Source: Bradyrhizobium sp. CCGB01 (GTDB lineage Bacteria > Pseudomonadota > Alphaproteobacteria > Rhizobiales > Xanthobacteraceae). From it: a stretch of 64,000 nt of DNA. The stretch is taken from assembly GCF_024199795.1 (NCBI RefSeq), contig NZ_JANADK010000001.1, positions 5,394,001 to 5,458,000 of the forward strand, read 5' to 3'. This document shows, piece after piece, positions 26,432 through 35,226 of the stretch. A program made the translations under genes and the position numbers. Each line of letters begins with the position of its first letter. Position 1 is the first letter of the stretch. The notes beneath the pieces were generated by a model. It worked only from the letters and a program-made list of their open reading frames with translations. It was not told the DNA's origin and searched no databases.

Positions 26432-27351
26432 CCATCGCCGTCTCGACAAGACCGGGCCGGCCGGCGGCTTCCGACATGGTGCGCCGGCTGCCCGAAGTTC
26501 TGACGATCTGGGTGCCGCTGCTGTTGTCCGCCGCGCACCTCATTGCGTTTTCGCTGTGGACGATCTGGATATCGTTCACACCATCCACCCTGGTCCCTGT
26601 TACGGGCTGGGTGGGCTTACGCAACTATTCCGCGGTTGCGGCCTCACGGAACTGGCAGATCGCTTTGGACAATCTGCTGCTGTTCGGCAGCGCTTTCGTG
26701 CTGCTGAGTCTGGCGACCGGCCTCGTCCTTGCCATCCTGCTCGATCAGCGCATTCGCGGCGAGAACGTGCTGCGCTCCATCTTCCTCTATCCCCTGGCTG
26801 TGTCGTTCGTGGTCACCGGCACGGTCTGGAGCTGGCTGCTCAATCCCGGCCTTGGCATCCAGAAGCTGGTCCACGACCTCGGCTGGACCTCCTTCCGGTT
26901 CGACTGGCTGATCGACCGCGACATGGCGATCTGGACCATCGTCATCGCTGCGATCTGGCAATCCTCCGGCTTCGCCATGGCGCTCTTCCTCGCCGGCCTG
27001 CGCTCGGTCGATGCCGACCTGATCAAGGCCGCGCAGATCGACGGCGCCGGACCTGTGAGGATGTACCGGCGCGTCATCCTGCCGACGCTTTGGCCGATCA
27101 CCATCACCGTTATCGTCATCCAGCTGCAGTTCGCGATTTCGACCTTCGACCTCGTCCGCGCGCTCACCAATGGCGGGCCTGGCATCGCGACCCAGCTGCC
27201 GGCACTCGTCGTCTATGACCTGATGTTCCAGCGCAGCCTGCTCGGACGGGGAGCGGCGGCGGCGGTGCTCATGTTGCTCCTTCTTCTCGCGGTCTTGCTG
27301 CCCTATGCAGCGTGGCGTTACGTCCAGCGACGGCGGGCGATCCATGCGTAA
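26428..27351 (+). CDS. ABC sugar transporter permease 1
   Basis: 307 residues with six predicted membrane helices and the inner-membrane-component loop 'DADLIKAAQIDGAGPVRMYRRVILP' region near 198-222 (EAA motif), the contact site for the ATPase. It belongs to the UgpA/MalF-like sugar permeases. TTG 26428 overlaps the binding-protein stop by 4 bp, which suggests coupling; ATG 26476 is an alternative that removes 16 residues. Its 3' end overlaps the second permease by 8 bp. It acts as a heterodimer with the product of 27344-28201. Confidence 0.9.
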   Translation: MTIAVSTRPGRPAASDMVRRLPEVLTIWVPLLLSAAHLIAFSLWTIWISFTPSTLVPVTGWVGLRNYSAVAASRNWQIALDNLLLFGSAFVLLSLATGLVLAILLDQRIRGENVLRSIFLYPLAVSFVVTGTVWSWLLNPGLGIQKLVHDLGWTSFRFDWLIDRDMAIWTIVIAAIWQSSGFAMALFLAGLRSVDADLIKAAQIDGAGPVRMYRRVILPTLWPITITVIVIQLQFAISTFDLVRALTNGGPGIATQLPALVVYDLMFQRSLLGRGAAAAVLMLLLLLAVLLPYAAWRYVQRRRAIHA

Positions 27352-28201
27352 CCGAACCTTCGCACCGAGCCGGATCCTGATCTACCTCATCGTTTCGCTG
27401 ATCGCCGCGGCATGGCTCGCGCCATTGGCTGTTGTCGTGCTGAATTCGCTCCGTACCAACGAGGAGATCGCGCAGGGCTCGATGATCGGCTGGCCGCAAC
27501 ATTTGGCCTGGAGCAATTACGCCGCCGCCTGGAGCGGCTTCTGCGTCGCAGAGACCTGCGCCGGCATCCGGCCCTACATGCTGAATTCCGCGCTCGTGAC
27601 CATTCCGGCGACGATCTTCTCCACCCTGCTCGGTGCGGTCGCCGGTTACGCGGTGTCGCTCTGGCGCTTTCGCGGCGACAGCTGGATTTACGGCATCGTC
27701 ACGCTCGGCATCTTCCTGCCGCAGCAGATGCGTTTGCTGCCCTGGACCATCGTGCTGCGCGATACCGGCCTGATGAACACGCTGACGGGCCTGGTCGTGA
27801 TCCACACGATCCAGGGGCTCTCCTTCACCACGCTGTTCTGCCGAAACTACTACGTTGCCATCCCGCAGGAGCTGATAAGAGCCGCGCGCATCGATGGCGC
27901 CGGTTTCTTTCGCATTTTCTGGCGCATCATCCTGCCGCTCTCGCCGCCGATCCTCGTCGTCACCGTGATCTGGCAGTTCACGCATATCTGGAACGAATTC
28001 CTCTATGGCGTGACATTCACGACCGGTCAGCAGCAGCCGGTCACCGCCGCGCTGATCGCGCTGTCCGCCGCGGTCGCCGATATCCCGCAGCATGGCGTGC
28101 AAAGCGCCGCGGTGATGATCGCCGCCCTGCCGACCCTGCTGATCTATCTGATCGGCGGCAAGTACTTCGTGCGCGGCCTGACCGCGGGAGCCGTAAAATG
28201 A
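27344..28201 (+). CDS. ABC sugar transporter permease 2
   Basis: 285 residues, UgpE/MalG-like, with six membrane helices and the EAA loop 'ELIRAARIDGAGFFRIFWRI' near residue 185. The insertion 'SGFCVAETCAGIRPYM' near 65-80 with two cysteines is a feature of one permease subgroup. It forms the channel together with the preceding permease. The start overlaps that gene by 8 bp, and the ATPase gene begins 10 bp after its stop, so the whole transporter is one transcription unit. Confidence 0.9.
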   Translation: MRNRTFAPSRILIYLIVSLIAAAWLAPLAVVVLNSLRTNEEIAQGSMIGWPQHLAWSNYAAAWSGFCVAETCAGIRPYMLNSALVTIPATIFSTLLGAVAGYAVSLWRFRGDSWIYGIVTLGIFLPQQMRLLPWTIVLRDTGLMNTLTGLVVIHTIQGLSFTTLFCRNYYVAIPQELIRAARIDGAGFFRIFWRIILPLSPPILVVTVIWQFTHIWNEFLYGVTFTTGQQQPVTAALIALSAAVADIPQHGVQSAAVMIAALPTLLIYLIGGKYFVRGLTAGAVK

Positions 28202-28211
28202 TGGAGTGGTC

Positions 28212-29321
28212 ATGGCGGCACTAAGCATTCGCACCTTGTCGAAGCGCTACGCCAACCTGGAGGTGCTGAAGGGAATCGATCTCGACATCGAGAGCGGCGA
28301 GTTCACCGTGCTGGTCGGGCCGTCCGGCTGCGGCAAGTCCACGCTGCTCAACATCGTCGCCGGGCTCGACCGGCCGAGCGCAGGCACTGTGGAAATCGGC
28401 GGGCGTGTCGTCAACGACGTCCCGCCGAAAGACCGCGACATCGCCATGGTGTTCCAGTCCTACGCGCTCTATCCGTCGATGACGGTGCGCCAGAACATCA
28501 CCTTCGGCATGGAATGCCGCCATGTGCCGAAGGCCGAGCAGGAGAAGGCGGTCGCGAATGTCGCAAAACTGCTCCAGATCGAGCCGCTGCTCGGCCGCAA
28601 GCCATCGCAGCTCTCCGGCGGCCAGCGCCAGCGCGTGGCGATGGGCCGGGCGCTGGTGCGCGATCCCCTGCTGTTTTTGTTCGACGAGCCGCTCTCCAAT
28701 CTCGACGCCAAGCTACGCGTCGAGATGCGGATGGAGATCAAGCGGCTGCATCAGCGCATCGGCGCCACCATCATCTATGTCACCCACGATCAGATCGAGG
28801 CGATGACGATGGCGACGCGCATCGCCGTGATGCATCGCGGCGTGGTGCAGCAGTTTGCCGATCCTGACACCGTGTACCGCTATCCGGCCAATCTGTTCGT
28901 CGCCCGTTTCATGGGCTCGCCGCCGATGAACACGATGCCGGCGCGGCTCGAGGCCGATGGCGGCGGCCTGGTCGCCGCGATCGGCGCCGGGCGGCCGGAC
29001 GAGGTTCGCCTGCGCCTGAATGGACACGACGAGGCAACGTCCTATGTCGGCCGCGACGTCGTCGTCGGGATCAGGCCGGAATGCATCGCCGAGGCCAGCC
29101 GCGTCTTTTCCAGCGAGTCCCCCGTTCTCGTCGACGCGCCGGTGGAGATGGTCGAGCCGACCGGTGCCGAGACGATCGTGCTGCTGCGGCTCGGCGGCGA
29201 GGCTGCGCTGGCGCGCATCACGCCGGATATCCGCCCCGCGCCCGGGGCGACCGCTTCCTTCGCGCTCGACACGCGGCGCATTTGCCTGTTCGACCCCGAG
29301 ACGGAGCGGCTGATCGCATGA
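28212..29321 (+). CDS. ABC sugar transporter ATP-binding protein (UgpC/MalK type)
   Basis: 369 residues. The nucleotide-binding domain shows Walker A 'GPSGCGKSTLLN' (near 36), the Q loop 'FQSYALYPSM', signature 'LSGGQRQRVAMGRAL' (near 134) and Walker B 'LFLFDEPLSNLD'. The C-terminal about 130 residues are the TOBE/regulatory domain found in sugar-importing ATPases. It powers the transporter by hydrolysing ATP at the cytosolic face. The ATG at 28212 is used; a GTG two codons upstream is possible. Its stop overlaps the SDR start (ATGA). Confidence 0.95.
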   Translation: MAALSIRTLSKRYANLEVLKGIDLDIESGEFTVLVGPSGCGKSTLLNIVAGLDRPSAGTVEIGGRVVNDVPPKDRDIAMVFQSYALYPSMTVRQNITFGMECRHVPKAEQEKAVANVAKLLQIEPLLGRKPSQLSGGQRQRVAMGRALVRDPLLFLFDEPLSNLDAKLRVEMRMEIKRLHQRIGATIIYVTHDQIEAMTMATRIAVMHRGVVQQFADPDTVYRYPANLFVARFMGSPPMNTMPARLEADGGGLVAAIGAGRPDEVRLRLNGHDEATSYVGRDVVVGIRPECIAEASRVFSSESPVLVDAPVEMVEPTGAETIVLLRLGGEAALARITPDIRPAPGATASFALDTRRICLFDPETERLIA

Positions 29322-30088
29322 CCCAAGTGACTTATCCCAGCCTTGCCGGCCGCGTGGTGTTGATCACCGGCGGCGCCAGCGGCATCGGGGCCGCCTTCGT
29401 TCGCGCTTTCGCGGCCCAGAAAGCCCGTGTCGCCTTCCTCGATATCGACCAGGATGCCGGCAAGGCGCTGGCACGGGACGTCGCGAGCACGTCCGGCTCC
29501 ACGCCGCTGTTCGTGCCATGCGACCTCCTCGACATCGACGCCTTGCGCGCGGCGATGGCAGAGGTGCACGGATCGCTCGGCGATGCCGCCGTCCTCGTCA
29601 ACAACGCCGCCAACGACCACCGCCAGGTGCTGGCCGAGGTGACTTCAGCCGAGTTCGACTGGATGATCGGCGTCAACTTCAAGCACGTCTTCTTTGCTGC
29701 GCAAGCGATCGTGCCGCAGATGCAGGCCCGCGGCGGCGGTTCGATCATCAACATGTCGTCGGTGGCGTGGATACGCGGCGCCCCGGCGCTGCCGGTTTAC
29801 GCCGGAGCGAAGGCGGCGATCGTCGGCTTCACCAATTCGCTGGCCCGGTCGGTCGGTCCCGACCGCATTCGCGTCAATGCCATTGCGCCGGGCATGGTGA
29901 TCACCGAGCGCCAGCGCCGGCTGTGGTATCCCGACGAGCAGGTCATCGCCGAGATTCGCCGCGCGCGACAGGCCGTTCCCGACGCGGTGACGCCGGAGGA
30001 CATTGCCGGCATGGCGCTGTTTCTCGCCTCCGACGAGAGCCAGCGCATCACCAGCCAGTGCTTCCGGGTTGATGGCGGCCTCGGCTAG
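29318..30088 (+). CDS. SDR-family oxidoreductase, probable sugar dehydrogenase
   Basis: 256 residues, classical short-chain dehydrogenase: cofactor motif 'LITGGASGIGAAF' (near 16), 'VNNAAND' (near 92), catalytic Ser in 'NMSSVAW', and Tyr-x3-Lys in 'VYAGAKAAIVGF' (near 161-165). The acidic 'FLDIDQDAG' after the second strand favours NAD over NADP. It is fused by a 4-bp overlap to the sugar importer operon, so it likely oxidises the imported sugar or sugar acid as the first catabolic step. The substrate is unknown. A palindromic repeat follows its stop. Confidence 0.88.
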   Translation: MTQVTYPSLAGRVVLITGGASGIGAAFVRAFAAQKARVAFLDIDQDAGKALARDVASTSGSTPLFVPCDLLDIDALRAAMAEVHGSLGDAAVLVNNAANDHRQVLAEVTSAEFDWMIGVNFKHVFFAAQAIVPQMQARGGGSIINMSSVAWIRGAPALPVYAGAKAAIVGFTNSLARSVGPDRIRVNAIAPGMVITERQRRLWYPDEQVIAEIRRARQAVPDAVTPEDIAGMALFLASDESQRITSQCFRVDGGLG

Positions 30089-30092
30089 TCTT

Positions 30093-30178
30093 GTAGGATG
30101 GGCAAAGCGAAGCGTGCCCACCCTCTTTCCGCAATTGAGAAATGAAGTGGTGGGCACGCTTCGCTTTGCCCACCCTAC
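30093..30178. repeat. Palindromic repeat, GTAGGGTGGGCAAAGC family, copy 2
   Basis: A 30-bp arm at 30093-30122 (beginning GTAGGATGGGCAAAGC) and its complement at 30149-30178 match at 29 of 30 positions around a 26-base loop. The arms share their sequence with 23320-23369. It lies between convergent genes and may serve as a bidirectional transcription end. Confidence 0.85.
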
Positions 30179-30189
30179 GAAACCGCGAC

Positions 30190-31365
30190 CTACCGCTTAC
30201 CCTTCCGCATCGTCGCCAGCACGATGTCGGCCGCCAGCACGCTCGGCGATTTGTTGCCGGTGGACATGATGGTGTCGAGCCGTGCGAACGCCTCGACCTG
30301 GCGCTTGCGCAGCGGCGTGTCCGTGAGCAGCTCCGTCAGCGCCGGCGCCAGCTTCTCGGGCGTGCAGTCCTCCTGCAAATACTCCGGAATGACATCCTCG
30401 CCGATCACGAGATTGGCGAGGATCACCGAGGAGACGCGGATCGCGCGGCGCAGGATGAAGGCTTCCATCGCGCCGACGCGATAGGCCGTCACCATCGGGA
30501 TGCCCGACAGCGCGAGCTCCAGCGTCACGGTGCCGGATTTGGCCAGCGCGGCATGCGCGAGGCGGAACACTGCGCGCTTCTCGTTCTCGCCGACCACGAT
30601 CCGCGGCTTGATCGGCCAGGTCGCGGTGCCCTCGCGCACGGTGGCTTCGAGATGCGGCATGGTCGGCAGGATCAGCTCGAACGCCCGACCTTCGGCCTGC
30701 AGCCGTCCGATCGTCGCGCCGAACACATCGAGATGGTGCCTGATCTCGCTGCGGCGGCTGCCGGGCAGCACCAGCAGAACCGGCGGCTCGCCGTCGCGGC
30801 GTGCCTGCTCCTCCGCGTTTGGCCGCAGCGAGCCCAATTGCTCGATCAGGGGATGGCCGACATAGCTGCACGGCGGCCCGCCGAGCTTGCGATATTCCTC
30901 CGGCTCGAACGGCAACAGGCCGAGCACATGATCGACATAGCCGAGCATGGTCCGCGCCCGACCCGGCCGCCAGGCCCAGAGCTGCGGCGAGACGTAGTCG
31001 ACGACCGGGATCACGGGATTCTTCGCGCGCACGCGGCGGGCAACACGGTGCGTGAAGTCAGGACTGTCGATGATCACGAGCGCGTCGGGCGCGGCCTCCA
31101 GCACGGCATCCACGGTCTGCCGGATCAGCCGCAGGATCTTTGGCAGCTGCTGCACCACCGCCGCAAAGCCGACGATCGACAGCTCCTCGATCGGAAACAG
31201 CGTCTCGAGCCCTTCGCGCGCCATGGTTCGGCCGCCGACGCCGACGAACTGCACGCCGTCGCCGAGGCGCTGGCGCAGCACCTTCATCAAGGCGCTGCCG
31301 AGCCGGTCGCCGGATTCCTCCGTGGCGATCAGGAATATCTTTCGCTTGGGATCGCGGCCCTGCAT
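30190..31365 (-). CDS. lpxB: Lipid-A-disaccharide synthase
   Basis: 391 residues, GT19 glycosyltransferase. LpxB joins UDP-2,3-diacylglucosamine and lipid X to the lipid A disaccharide at the inner membrane. Seen: 'FLIATEESGDRLGSALM' at the N-terminus (family 'GExSGD' variant, here EESGD), 'DSPDFTHRVARRVR', 'LPGSRRSEIRHH' and 'VTAYRVG'. ATG 31365 was chosen because it overlaps the lpxI stop (TGATG), giving coupling; a GTG one codon earlier is possible. It is the last gene of the lipid A run on this strand. Confidence 0.96.
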   Translation of the reverse strand: MQGRDPKRKIFLIATEESGDRLGSALMKVLRQRLGDGVQFVGVGGRTMAREGLETLFPIEELSIVGFAAVVQQLPKILRLIRQTVDAVLEAAPDALVIIDSPDFTHRVARRVRAKNPVIPVVDYVSPQLWAWRPGRARTMLGYVDHVLGLLPFEPEEYRKLGGPPCSYVGHPLIEQLGSLRPNAEEQARRDGEPPVLLVLPGSRRSEIRHHLDVFGATIGRLQAEGRAFELILPTMPHLEATVREGTATWPIKPRIVVGENEKRAVFRLAHAALAKSGTVTLELALSGIPMVTAYRVGAMEAFILRRAIRVSSVILANLVIGEDVIPEYLQEDCTPEKLAPALTELLTDTPLRKRQVEAFARLDTIMSTGNKSPSVLAADIVLATMRKGKR

Positions 31366-32234
31366 CACGCGGTCAGGCCGATGACGAAGAGATATTTGGT
31401 GTCTGCGAGCGAGATCATCGCCTGCGGCTCGGCGGCGATGGTGTTGCCGGCGATGACGGCGATGCCGGCCAGCCCGGCCCGCGCGACGCCCTCGAGGGTG
31501 CGCGGACCGATCGTCGGCAGGTCGAAGCGCAAATCCTGCCCGCTCTTCGGGACCTTCACCAGCACGCCACGGCCCGTCGCGGCGCGAATGCGGCCTTCCT
31601 CGCGCAGGCGCGCCACGCGCGCGAGCAGCGCGTCGGTACCCTCGATATCCTCGACCGCCACCACATGGCCGTCGATCACGACCGCAGCCTGGCCGATATC
31701 GAACGGACCGAGCGCCGCCAGCACCGCACGTCCGCGCTCGATGTCCACCTTGCTGTTGTCGCTCGGCCAGGCGCGGCTGATGCAGCCCTCGGGCATCAGG
31801 AGATCAGGCGCGACATCCTTGATGCCGACCATGCGGAAGCCGTCCTGCTCGAGGATGCGGCCGACGCCTGACAAAAGATGATCGTCGCCGCCGCGGAAGG
31901 CACGGATGACGTTGCCGAGCAGGCGCAGCGTCTTCACGTCGAACCGGATCTCGGAGAGCGAGGGCCGCACCAGGGTGCCGATGAAGATCAGGTCGCGGCA
32001 GCCCTCCTCGCGGAACAGGCGCATCGCGCGGCCGAGCTGGCCGACCGAGATCCAGCGATGGCGGAACTTTTCCACCCGCGCCGGATCGCAGGCGCCGCGA
32101 AGCGGGAACAGCACCGGCGTGATGCCGCGCGCGGCAAGCGAATCGGCGACCGCGAACGGCATGGCGCCGCCGCCGGCGACCACGCCGACCGGCGACGAAA
32201 TCTCCGGAGCCGCCGATGTCATGCCCGCGGCCAT
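31365..32234 (-). CDS. lpxI: UDP-2,3-diacylglucosamine pyrophosphatase LpxI
   Basis: 289 residues, the DUF1009/LpxI family. It hydrolyses UDP-2,3-diacylglucosamine to lipid X and UMP, replacing LpxH in most alphaproteobacteria. The sequence shows 'VGVVAGGGAMPFAVADSL' near 16, 'LFREEGCRDLIFIGTLVRP', 'DDHLLSGVGRILEQDGF' and 'GRGVLVKVPKSGQDLRFDLP', which are family features. It lies between lpxA (7 bp upstream) and lpxB (overlap), exactly where its reaction falls in the pathway. Confidence 0.95.
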   Translation of the reverse strand: MAAGMTSAAPEISSPVGVVAGGGAMPFAVADSLAARGITPVLFPLRGACDPARVEKFRHRWISVGQLGRAMRLFREEGCRDLIFIGTLVRPSLSEIRFDVKTLRLLGNVIRAFRGGDDHLLSGVGRILEQDGFRMVGIKDVAPDLLMPEGCISRAWPSDNSKVDIERGRAVLAALGPFDIGQAAVVIDGHVVAVEDIEGTDALLARVARLREEGRIRAATGRGVLVKVPKSGQDLRFDLPTIGPRTLEGVARAGLAGIAVIAGNTIAAEPQAMISLADTKYLFVIGLTA

Positions 32235-32241
32235 CCCGAAA

Positions 32242-33036
32242 TCACTTCTCGATGACGGGAAGACAGATCGGGCGATGCTTGCGCTTGCCGATGAAGTCGA
32301 GGATCTCGGCGATCGCGGGATCTTCGCTCGCGAGCGGCTGGGCCGCCGCGAGCCGCTCGGCGAACGTGCCGGGGCCGTGGAAGAGCTTCTGATAGAACGA
32401 TTGCACGGTTGCGCGCCGCTGCTTGGTGAACTGCCGCCGCTTCATGCCGATGAGGTTGAGGCCTTCCAGCGCCGCATACTGACCGTTGGCCAGCCCGAAC
32501 GGAATGATGTCGTCGCGCACGCCGGAGAGGCCGCCGACCATCACCTGCGGGCCGATACGCGTCAGCTGATGCACCGCGGACAGGCCGCCGATATAGACGA
32601 AGTCGCCGATCTCGCAGTGGCCGCCGAGCGTCGCGGAGGTCGCGAAGATCACGTTGTTGCCGACCATGCAGTCATGCCCGACATGGCTGTTGTTCATGAA
32701 GTAGCCGCTATTGCCGACGCGCGTCAGCCCACCGCCCTTGATGGTGCCGACATTCATCGTCGCGCCTTCGCGGATGATGCAGCCAGAACCGATCTCGAGC
32801 TTCGTGGGCTCGCCCTTGTAGCTGAGATCCTGGGGCGCACCACCCAGCACCGCGAACGGCGAGATCACGCAGCCGTCCCCGATCGAGGTATGGCCGATGA
32901 CCGTGACTTGTCCGATCAGCTTGCAGTTCGCGCCGATCACGGCATTCCGGCCAATGATGCAAAAGGGCCCGATCTCGGTACCCTCGCCGATGACGGCGCC
33001 GTCCTCGACCCGCGCGGTGGGATCAATCTTACTCAT
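32242..33036 (-). CDS. lpxA: UDP-N-acetylglucosamine acyltransferase LpxA
   Basis: 264 residues. The first enzyme of lipid A synthesis, transferring 3-hydroxyacyl from ACP to UDP-GlcNAc in the cytosol. Left-handed beta-helix hexapeptide repeats are clear from residue 8 on ('ARVEDGAVIGEGTEIGP'), with the catalytic histidine in 'NSHVGHDCMVGNN' and a helical C-terminus ('KRRQFTKQRRATVQSFY'). ATG 33036 is used; the TTG one codon upstream is not. Unlike the Escherichia coli order, fabZ and lpxD are separated from it by the small gene at 33213 on the other strand. Confidence 0.96.
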   Translation of the reverse strand: MSKIDPTARVEDGAVIGEGTEIGPFCIIGRNAVIGANCKLIGQVTVIGHTSIGDGCVISPFAVLGGAPQDLSYKGEPTKLEIGSGCIIREGATMNVGTIKGGGLTRVGNSGYFMNNSHVGHDCMVGNNVIFATSATLGGHCEIGDFVYIGGLSAVHQLTRIGPQVMVGGLSGVRDDIIPFGLANGQYAALEGLNLIGMKRRQFTKQRRATVQSFYQKLFHGPGTFAERLAAAQPLASEDPAIAEILDFIGKRKHRPICLPVIEK

Positions 33037-33212
33037 CAAGCAATCTGACTCATCAAGAAGGTCTGATTATGTGTTGAAGTCGCTCGGTTTTCCGGTGGTT
33101 AGCGCGACTATGCCCGATCTGTCCAGTGACGTATCATCTCGGCCTGTTTCAGGTGCCGGTTGAGCCGGCCGTCCCAACGCGTCAACGCGTTCATGTGGAG
33201 CTTGAAGTCATC

Positions 33213-33557
33213 GTGGTCAGGGCCCTGGCAATCCTGCTCGCACAGCTAACGACGGCACCGATCGTGTCCGAGACGGTCGAGACCGGCGAACGCCGCCTCC
33301 TCGATCTCAAGACATTCGAATGCCGCGACATCACCCGCAGCACGGTGCTTCAGCGGGTTTGTTACGATCGCACGCGGCAGGACCTCATCGTCGCGGCTCA
33401 CGGCACCTATGACCGCTATTGCGGCGTGACGGCGGACACGGTCGAGCGCCTCTTGGGCGCACCGTCCATGGGCCAGTTCTTCAACCAGAATATCAAGCGC
33501 GAGGTCACAGCCGGCCGCTACGCCTGCGAGACACACGAGCGCGTGCAGAGGAGCTGA
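33213..33557 (+). CDS. Small exported protein with KTSC-like C-terminus
   Basis: About 114 residues from a GTG at 33213 that gives a signal-like N-terminus ('VVRALAILLAQLTTAPIV'); a longer start at 33126 is possible. The body has four cysteines and reads 'LKTFECRDITRSTVLQRVCYD', then 'YCGVTADTVERLLGAPSMGQ' with 'FFNQNIKREV', which resembles the KTSC domain (RNA-polymerase/lysyl-tRNA synthetase-associated C-terminal motif proteins). Function unknown. It is an opposite-strand insertion between lpxA and fabZ, splitting the usual lpxD-fabZ-lpxA run, and is only 6 bp from the fabZ stop. Confidence 0.65.
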   Translation: MVRALAILLAQLTTAPIVSETVETGERRLLDLKTFECRDITRSTVLQRVCYDRTRQDLIVAAHGTYDRYCGVTADTVERLLGAPSMGQFFNQNIKREVTAGRYACETHERVQRS

Positions 33558-33563
33558 TCCCGC

Positions 33564-34025
33564 TCAGTCGGTCAGCATGGCGCCGACGTCGGCTTCCGCA
33601 ACGATCTGGCCGTTGACCTTGGCGTCGCCGTGAAACCACCACATCGCCTTGCGGCGCCCGATCGAACGCATGTGATACTCGATGGTGTCGCCGGGCAGCA
33701 CGGGCTTGCGGAACTTGCACTTGTCGATGGTGAGGAAATACACCGCGCGCGGCTTCTCCGTGCCCTCGACCGACGTGATGCCGATGACGCCGGCGGTCTG
33801 TGCCATCGCTTCGATCATCATCACGCCGGGATAGACCGGGCGCTCCGGAAAATGCCCCTGGAAGGCCGGCTCGTTGAAGGTGACGTTCTTGATGCCGATG
33901 CCGCTGTAGTCGGCGCGGATGTTGATCACGCGGTCGATCAGCAGCATCGGAAAACGGTGCGGCAGCGTCCGGAGGATCGCATTGATATCCACCAGCTCGA
34001 ATTTGATCGGTGATTCCGCCGTCAT
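33564..34025 (-). CDS. fabZ: 3-hydroxyacyl-ACP dehydratase FabZ
   Basis: 153 residues, hot-dog fold. Dehydrates 3-hydroxyacyl-ACP in fatty acid elongation, competing with LpxA/LpxD for the same pool. The family motif '[20 protein letters not shown]' carries the catalytic His and Glu. The N-terminal '[17 protein letters not shown]' is also typical. ATG 34025 overlaps the lpxD stop by 4 bp, which fixes this start. Longer upstream frames merely read through lpxD in another frame. Confidence 0.96.
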   Translation of the reverse strand: MTAESPIKFELVDINAILRTLPHRFPMLLIDRVINIRADYSGIGIKNVTFNEPAFQGHFPERPVYPGVMMIEAMAQTAGVIGITSVEGTEKPRAVYFLTIDKCKFRKPVLPGDTIEYHMRSIGRRKAMWWFHGDAKVNGQIVAEADVGAMLTD

Positions 34026-35089
34026 TCCCGTCCCTCGTTCTTCGGATCGGCCTTGCTGTCGCGTACCAGGCGCTCCACCGCGATAATTTCCTTGAACCAC
34101 TGCTTGGTCGGCTTGGCAAAGAAGCCGCCCCAGCGTCCGTTCGGCGGGATGTCGTCCTTGACGCCGCTCATCGCGGTGACCTGGGCTCCATCGCCGATCT
34201 TGAGGTGATTGTTGATGCCAACCTTTGCTCCCAGCGCCACGTTGTCGCCGATCGTCAGGCTGCCGGCGAGCCCGATCTGGGCCGCCAGCAGGCAATTCCG
34301 GCCGATGGTCACATTGTGGCCGATCTGGACCTGATTGTCGATTTTGGTACCCTCCCCGATCACGGTGTCACGCAGGGATCCGCGATCGATGGTGGTGCCG
34401 GCGCCGACTTCCACATTGTTCTGAATCAGGACGCGGCCGGTCTGGGGCACCTTCAGATGGCCCTCGGGGCCGAAGAAGATGAAGCCGTAGCCGTCCTGGC
34501 CGATCGAGCAGCCGGGATGGATCAGCACGTTGTTGCCGATCAGCGCACACTGGATGGCCGTGCGGGCGCCGACATTGCAGTCCCGGCCGATCTTGACGCC
34601 GGGACCGATGACCGCGCCGGAGCCGATCACGGTGCCGCTGCCGATCTCGACCTCCGGGCCGATGACGGCCAGGGGATCGACGATGACGTCGTCCTCAAGC
34701 CGCGCCGAGGGGTCGATGATGGCCGACGGCGCAATGCCGTCATTGCCGATCCAGGACTGCGGACGCAGCGCATCGCCGTGCCACTCCCGGGCGAGCCCGA
34801 CGAAGGCACGAAACGGCTGCGCCACCCGCAGCACGGCCACATGCGAAGGCACCTGAGCCTCGAAGCGCGGACTCACCAGGCAGGCGCCGGCCTGGGTCGC
34901 CTTGAGCTCATCTGCATATTTGAGGTTATCGAAGAACGTCAGATGCATCGGACCGGCTTCGTCGAGCGAAGCCAGACCCGTGATGACGTGACCGCCCCTG
35001 GCGGGGTCGACGAGCTGCGCCTTGGTCTGCGCGGCAATATCGGCCAGCGCTGAAGCCGGCGACTTTTTGAAGAAGGTCGGCTGCGCCAT
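34022..35089 (-). CDS. lpxD: UDP-3-O-acylglucosamine N-acyltransferase LpxD
   Basis: 355 residues. Adds the second 3-hydroxyacyl chain, to the amine of UDP-3-O-acylglucosamine. An N-terminal uridine-binding domain (about 1-105) is followed by a hexapeptide-repeat beta-helix ('[20 protein letters not shown]' on) with the catalytic His in '[14 protein letters not shown]' near residue 250. The C-terminal extension '[22 protein letters not shown]' is typical of alphaproteobacteria. The start lies 137 bp downstream of the bamA stop; the genes run in the same direction. Confidence 0.96.
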   Translation of the reverse strand: MAQPTFFKKSPASALADIAAQTKAQLVDPARGGHVITGLASLDEAGPMHLTFFDNLKYADELKATQAGACLVSPRFEAQVPSHVAVLRVAQPFRAFVGLAREWHGDALRPQSWIGNDGIAPSAIIDPSARLEDDVIVDPLAVIGPEVEIGSGTVIGSGAVIGPGVKIGRDCNVGARTAIQCALIGNNVLIHPGCSIGQDGYGFIFFGPEGHLKVPQTGRVLIQNNVEVGAGTTIDRGSLRDTVIGEGTKIDNQVQIGHNVTIGRNCLLAAQIGLAGSLTIGDNVALGAKVGINNHLKIGDGAQVTAMSGVKDDIPPNGRWGGFFAKPTKQWFKEIIAVERLVRDSKADPKNEGRE

Positions 35090-35176
35090 TCCACCCCATC
35101 GCGGTCCGGCTTCGGCATGAAGCGGTCAGGCCGCATCATGCCTTATCTCACGGATTGAGCACGATCTTTTTGGAAA

Positions 35177-35206
35177 CCGGCCCCCAAGGAAATCCAAAGG
35201 GGCCGG
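35177..35206 (-). terminator. Hairpin after bamA
   Basis: CCGGCCCC (35177-35184) and GGGGCCGG (35199-35206) make an 8-bp GC stem 21 bp after the bamA stop. On the minus strand it is followed by TTTCCAAAAA, so it is not a classical T-run terminator; it may attenuate transcription into lpxD or stabilise the bamA message. Confidence 0.4.
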
Positions 35207-35226
35207 CTCATGCCCTGCTGATCGAA

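Noticed and set aside
23320..30178. The two palindromic repeats considered as a CRISPR or transposon ends
   Set aside because: Only two copies nearly 7 kb apart, no spacers, no transposase and no target-site duplication visible; a dispersed REP-like family fits better.
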